Assembly (NCBI GenBank): GCA_026390195.1
Contig: JAPLGK010000235.1
Location: 1 to 15,405, forward strand
Length of the DNA stretch: 15,405 nt
Reading direction: 5' to 3'
Origin: Caldisericota bacterium
GTDB lineage: Bacteria; Caldisericota; Caldisericia; Cryosericales; Cryosericaceae
Numbering within the stretch: position 1 is the stretch's first letter; each line of letters opens with the position of its first letter. Below are positions 12,782 to 15,405 of the stretch, one piece after another. Both the position numbers and the translations under genes were made by a program. A model generated the notes under the pieces. The model was given only the letters and a program-made list of their open reading frames with translations. It made no database searches and was not told the DNA's origin.

Positions 12782-14903
12782 CGTGGGACTCAGGGGAACT
12801 CTTGTCGGCATTCCCGGAAGTCAGGCCCTTGCGGGTCAGAGAGATCTTGCCATCGTCCTTGAGAGGCAGAGTCTTGACGAGAATCTGTTCGCCGACCTTG
12901 AGCACGGAATGGATGTCTTTGACATATGAGTCGGATACCTGTGACACATGCAGCAGGCCAGACTTACCGGGCGCGATCTCCACGAAAGCGCCAAAGTCGC
13001 GCAACTCGGTAACCCTGCCCATGTAGACCTTGCCCACAACGATATCCTCAGTAATCGCGTTGATCGCATCCATGGCAATCTGACCCCTGGCTCCGTCTGG
13101 TGCAGTCACAAACACCGAGCCATCATCCTCGATATCGATGTCACACCCGGTGTCGGCAATAATCTTCTTGATGACCTTGCCTCCAGGGCCAATAAGGGCA
13201 CCGATCTTGTCTCCGGGAATCTTCAGGGTGAAGATGCGAGGAGCCAGCGGATTGACTTCGCTACGAGGAGCAGGAAGAACCGACAGCATCTTGTCCAGAA
13301 TGAAGAGACGCGCAGTGCGCGCATGGTCCAGGGCCGCAGACAGCAGGTCGCTGTCGACGCCGTGAACCTTGATGTCCATCTGCAGTGCCGTGATGCCCTT
13401 CGCAGTGCCCGCGACCTTGAAGTCCATGTCGCCATTGGCGTCCTCAGCTCCCTGAATGTCAGTCAGGATAACACTCTTGTCGCCTTCTTTCATCAGGCCC
13501 ATCGCGATGCCGGCAACCGGCGCCGTGATCGGTACTCCAGCATCCATAAGTGCCAATGTACTGCCACAAATGGAAGCCTGCGACGTCGAACCGTTGGACT
13601 CAAGCACCTCAGAGACAACGCGAATCGAGTATGGGAACTCGCTCTCATCCGGAATAACGGGAAGCAGCGCCCTCTCGCCCAGTGCACCGTGGCCAATCTC
13701 GCGACGCCCAGGTCCCCGCATGGGACGGGTCTCGCCCACCGAGAAGGGAGGGAAGTTGTAGTAGTGCATGTAATGCTTGGTAACCTCTTCCTCGAGGCTT
13801 TCGACCAACTGACCCTCCTTCTTTCCTCCGAGGGTGACAATCGAAAGGACCTGCGTCTGACCTCGGGAAAACAATCCCGAGCCATGACTCATCGGAAGAA
13901 CACCAACATCGACCCCGATCGGCCGAATCTCTTCAGGAGTGCGACCATCGATACGCATGCCTTCAGTCACGACACGATGCCGGATGAAATGCTTGATCTC
14001 CGCGTCAAGAACCTCTCCGATGGCCAGCCCACTTTCGGGATACTTCGCTACCAGTTCGACGGCGAGTTCACCCTTGAACTCATCCAGGATCTTCTCCTTC
14101 TTCAGCTTCTCCTTGTCCCTAAGCACCAGCGGAAGACGCTCCTCGATCATGGAACGAGCTTCGCTCTGGATAGCTGCATCGAACTTCAGTTCGGGGACGA
14201 CGATCTTCTCCTTGCCAGCCTGGACGCGAAGTTCTTCCTCCATGCGGCACGTCTCTTTGATCGGTTCCTGTGCCAGTACCAAGGCCTCAACCATCTCTGC
14301 TTCACTGATCTCGCAAGACCCGGATTCAACCATGAGAATGCCATTGGCCGTGCCCGATACGACCAGATCGAGCACACTCTCCTCGATCGCAGAAGAGGAC
14401 GGGTTGAAAACAAGCTTGCCATTGATCTTGCCGACCCTCACTGCGCCAACTGCGTCAACGAACGGGGCATTGCTGATAAGAAGCGCCGCCGATACGGCGT
14501 TGATGGCCAGCACATCGGGAGAATTCTCTCCGTCGGCAGACAGCACATAGACGATGACCTGCACTTCCCGGCGGAAGTGCTTGGGGAACAGAGGGCGGAT
14601 CGACCGGTCGATAAGCCGCGAACGAAGAATCTCACGCTCGCTGGGACGTCCTTCTCTCTTATAGAATCCACCTGGAATCTTGCCGGCTGCGTACATTTTC
14701 TCAAAATAGTCAACAGTCAACGGGAAGAAATCGATTCCTTCCTTTGTGCTGTTGCTGACAGTGGCTACAGCGAGCAGGACAGTGCCACCCATGGTCACCA
14801 GAACAGCTCCGCCGGCCTGCTTGGCCAGCCGCCCAGTTTCATACGTGACAGGTGCGCCCGCAATACTGCCGCGAACGGTCTTTATCTCATCATTCTGCAA
14901 CAT
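12756..14903 (-). CDS. pnp: Polyribonucleotide nucleotidyltransferase (PNPase)
   Basis: 715 residues. A trimeric phosphorolytic 3'-5' exoribonuclease acting in mRNA decay. Domains in order: first RNase PH-like domain (about 8-140), helical linker (about 150-300), second RNase PH-like domain (about 310-545), KH (about 558-615, IGALIGPGGKVIKKI), S1 (about 622-692, GKVYMGRVTELRDFGAFVEI). Catalytic-region signatures include GLFSRGQTQVLS, RREIGHGALGERALLPVIP, and the acidic D488/D492/D494 cluster in EDANGDMDFKVAGTAKG. The C-terminus is a short acidic and His-rich tail (HDDHHHGDQ). Start ATG 14903 has AGGAG a few bases upstream and lies 6 bases after the rpsO stop. The rpsO-pnp pairing is widespread in bacteria. 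Confidence 0.97.
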   Translation of the reverse strand: MLQNDEIKTVRGSIAGAPVTYETGRLAKQAGGAVLVTMGGTVLLAVATVSNSTKEGIDFFPLTVDYFEKMYAAGKIPGGFYKREGRPSEREILRSRLIDRSIRPLFPKHFRREVQVIVYVLSADGENSPDVLAINAVSAALLISNAPFVDAVGAVRVGKINGKLVFNPSSSAIEESVLDLVVSGTANGILMVESGSCEISEAEMVEALVLAQEPIKETCRMEEELRVQAGKEKIVVPELKFDAAIQSEARSMIEERLPLVLRDKEKLKKEKILDEFKGELAVELVAKYPESGLAIGEVLDAEIKHFIRHRVVTEGMRIDGRTPEEIRPIGVDVGVLPMSHGSGLFSRGQTQVLSIVTLGGKKEGQLVESLEEEVTKHYMHYYNFPPFSVGETRPMRGPGRREIGHGALGERALLPVIPDESEFPYSIRVVSEVLESNGSTSQASICGSTLALMDAGVPITAPVAGIAMGLMKEGDKSVILTDIQGAEDANGDMDFKVAGTAKGITALQMDIKVHGVDSDLLSAALDHARTARLFILDKMLSVLPAPRSEVNPLAPRIFTLKIPGDKIGALIGPGGKVIKKIIADTGCDIDIEDDGSVFVTAPDGARGQIAMDAINAITEDIVVGKVYMGRVTELRDFGAFVEIAPGKSGLLHVSQVSDSYVKDIHSVLKVGEQILVKTLPLKDDGKISLTRKGLTSGNADKSSPESHDDHHHGDQ

Positions 14904-14909
14904 TGGCTC

Positions 14910-15176
14910 CTACTTTCGGATTCCCAGCCGCTTGATCAATGAAGCATAACGGTCCTCGTCGACGCGTCTCAGACTGCTGAGAAGTCTCCGGCGCTCTCCG
15001 ACCAGCTTGTAGAGCCCGCGCTTGGAACTGAAATCCTTCCGATGGCTCTGCAGGTGCTCTGTAAGCGCAAGAATGCGCTTCGACAGCATTGCAACCTGAA
15101 CCTCAAATGAGCCAGTATCATCTTCACTGAGCTTGAACTCACCGATAATCTTCGACTTCTCTTCGGCTGTAAGCAT
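14910..15176 (-). CDS. rpsO: 30S ribosomal protein S15
   Basis: 88 residues, the standard S15 length. It binds 16S rRNA at the central domain early in small-subunit assembly. Conserved stretches: DTGSFEVQVAMLSKRI, LTEHLQSHRKDFSSKRGL, LVGERRRLLSSLRRVD and YASLIKRLGIRK. Start ATG 15176 (MLTAEEKSKIIGEF) has GGAGG 6 bases upstream; an in-frame ATG 36 bases earlier would lie in the leader and is rejected. First gene of the run to udg. S15 often represses its own translation through its leader; the roughly 75-base leader here can form a small hairpin (GTCC/GGAC with flanking CTC/GAG), but a specific S15 site is not proven. Confidence 0.97.
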   Translation of the reverse strand: MLTAEEKSKIIGEFKLSEDDTGSFEVQVAMLSKRILALTEHLQSHRKDFSSKRGLYKLVGERRRLLSSLRRVDEDRYASLIKRLGIRK

Positions 15177-15256
15177 GTTGTACCTCCAAGGTGTCCCAGG
15201 AACCAGTCTCACGTCCAGCCGGAACGAGGGACCGAGTGCGGGAGAAATGTACTAGA

Positions 15257-15284
15257 ATTGTACCAGAAACACAGGACAAGTAAA
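15257..15284 (-). promoter_or_regulatory. Promoter for rpsO-pnp operon (extended -10)
   Basis: TTTACT (complement of 15279-15284), a 16-base spacer and TACAAT (complement of 15257-15262), preceded by TGG as an extended -10 (TGn). The start is predicted near 15250, giving a leader of about 75 bases before rpsO. Confidence 0.65.
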
Positions 15285-15325
15285 GCAGAACCGGTCGGCA
15301 CAAGACTTCACTAGGTCATTCCCTG

Positions 15326-15405
15326 TCAGTCGCCGACCTGTCCAAGGATGACACGCGCCCTGAGCACGTCACGCGAAATCTGTTTCACGAGCGCGGCCGG
15401 CGAGG
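15326..15405 (-). CDS. C-terminal end of a gene, probably ribF (riboflavin kinase/FAD synthetase)
   Basis: The frame is open from the right edge and ends at TGA 15326-15328, leaving 25 residues: SPAALVKQISRDVLRARVIL then GQVGD. RibF proteins commonly end in a helix of the form LI.QI..D...AR, and ribF is often found just upstream of rpsO, so this is a reasonable guess from motif and place. Too little sequence is inside the window to prove it. No start codon lies within the fragment that would suit a complete gene. Confidence 0.45.
   Translation of the reverse strand, partial: SPAALVKQISRDVLRARVILGQVGD

Noticed and set aside
12948..14942. 664-codon plus-strand open frame opposite pnp
   Set aside because: It is the antisense shadow of pnp, which carries full RNase PH, KH and S1 motifs; the shadow has no recognisable domain or ribosome binding site.
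15293..15338. Inverted repeat GGTCGGC/GCCGACC spanning the end of the partial right-edge gene
   Set aside because: Only 7 bp with a 32-base loop and no T-tract in the direction of transcription; could be chance in GC-rich DNA.
1..15405. CRISPR arrays, prophage genes, toxin-antitoxin pairs, riboswitches
   Set aside because: I found no regularly spaced repeats, phage-type genes, small paired toxin-like genes, or recognisable riboswitch cores in this window.

Overview
The window is a gene-dense stretch of a bacterial chromosome with moderately high GC. It is built from core genes plus several redox and modification modules typical of anaerobes. Evidence for an anaerobe: indolepyruvate:ferredoxin oxidoreductase, a rubredoxin with its reductase, a SCIFF peptide with its radical SAM maturase, and a family 4 (Fe-S) uracil-DNA glycosylase. 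The order rpsO-pnp-M16 peptidase-dut and the SCIFF pair both recall Clostridia-like Firmicutes, but the phylum cannot be fixed from this sequence alone. GTG and TTG starts with good ribosome binding sites are common. All tRNAs have an encoded CCA.

Layout. 1-1458 (+): the 3' part of pgk, a promoter, secG, then tRNA-Leu(AAG), tRNA-Val(TAC) and tRNA-Phe(GAA), with a terminator-like hairpin between the last two. 1459-1746: no gene, but several small hairpins. 1747-3303 (-): a two-gene operon for a SCIFF precursor peptide (55 codons) and its SPASM radical SAM maturase. 3381-3983 (+): a histidine phosphatase transcribed divergently from that operon. 4005-6469 (-): iorA-iorB with an ATGA overlap. 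6648-8027 (+): rubredoxin and an NADH:rubredoxin-type flavoprotein, divergent from iorAB. A strong hairpin at 8059-8088 separates them from a convergent membrane-anchored phospholipase D-like gene (8090-9097, -). 9259-10161 (+): ndk and a MarR-type regulator. 10407-15176 (-): rpsO-pnp-M16 peptidase-dut-udg, tightly spaced or overlapping. At the right edge is the last 25 codons of what is probably ribF.

How the genes fit together. The rpsO cluster joins translation, RNA decay and uracil exclusion from DNA: dUTPase prevents dUTP incorporation and the adjoining glycosylase removes uracil. ndk contributes to the nucleotide pool on the other side of the gap. IorAB and rubredoxin/reductase are two low-potential electron-transfer modules sharing one divergent promoter region.

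The most notable items are: (i) a SCIFF peptide that has lost one of its six family cysteines but keeps the reported cross-link pair and carries an extra basic C-terminal tail; (ii) a bacterial tRNA-Leu with an A34 (AAG) anticodon just after secG; (iii) a Cys-to-His change in a ferredoxin-like cluster motif of IorA; (iv) a promoter that predicts a leaderless mRNA for the phospholipase D-like protein; and (v) a tandem 23-bp duplication that makes a C-terminal extension on dUTPase.
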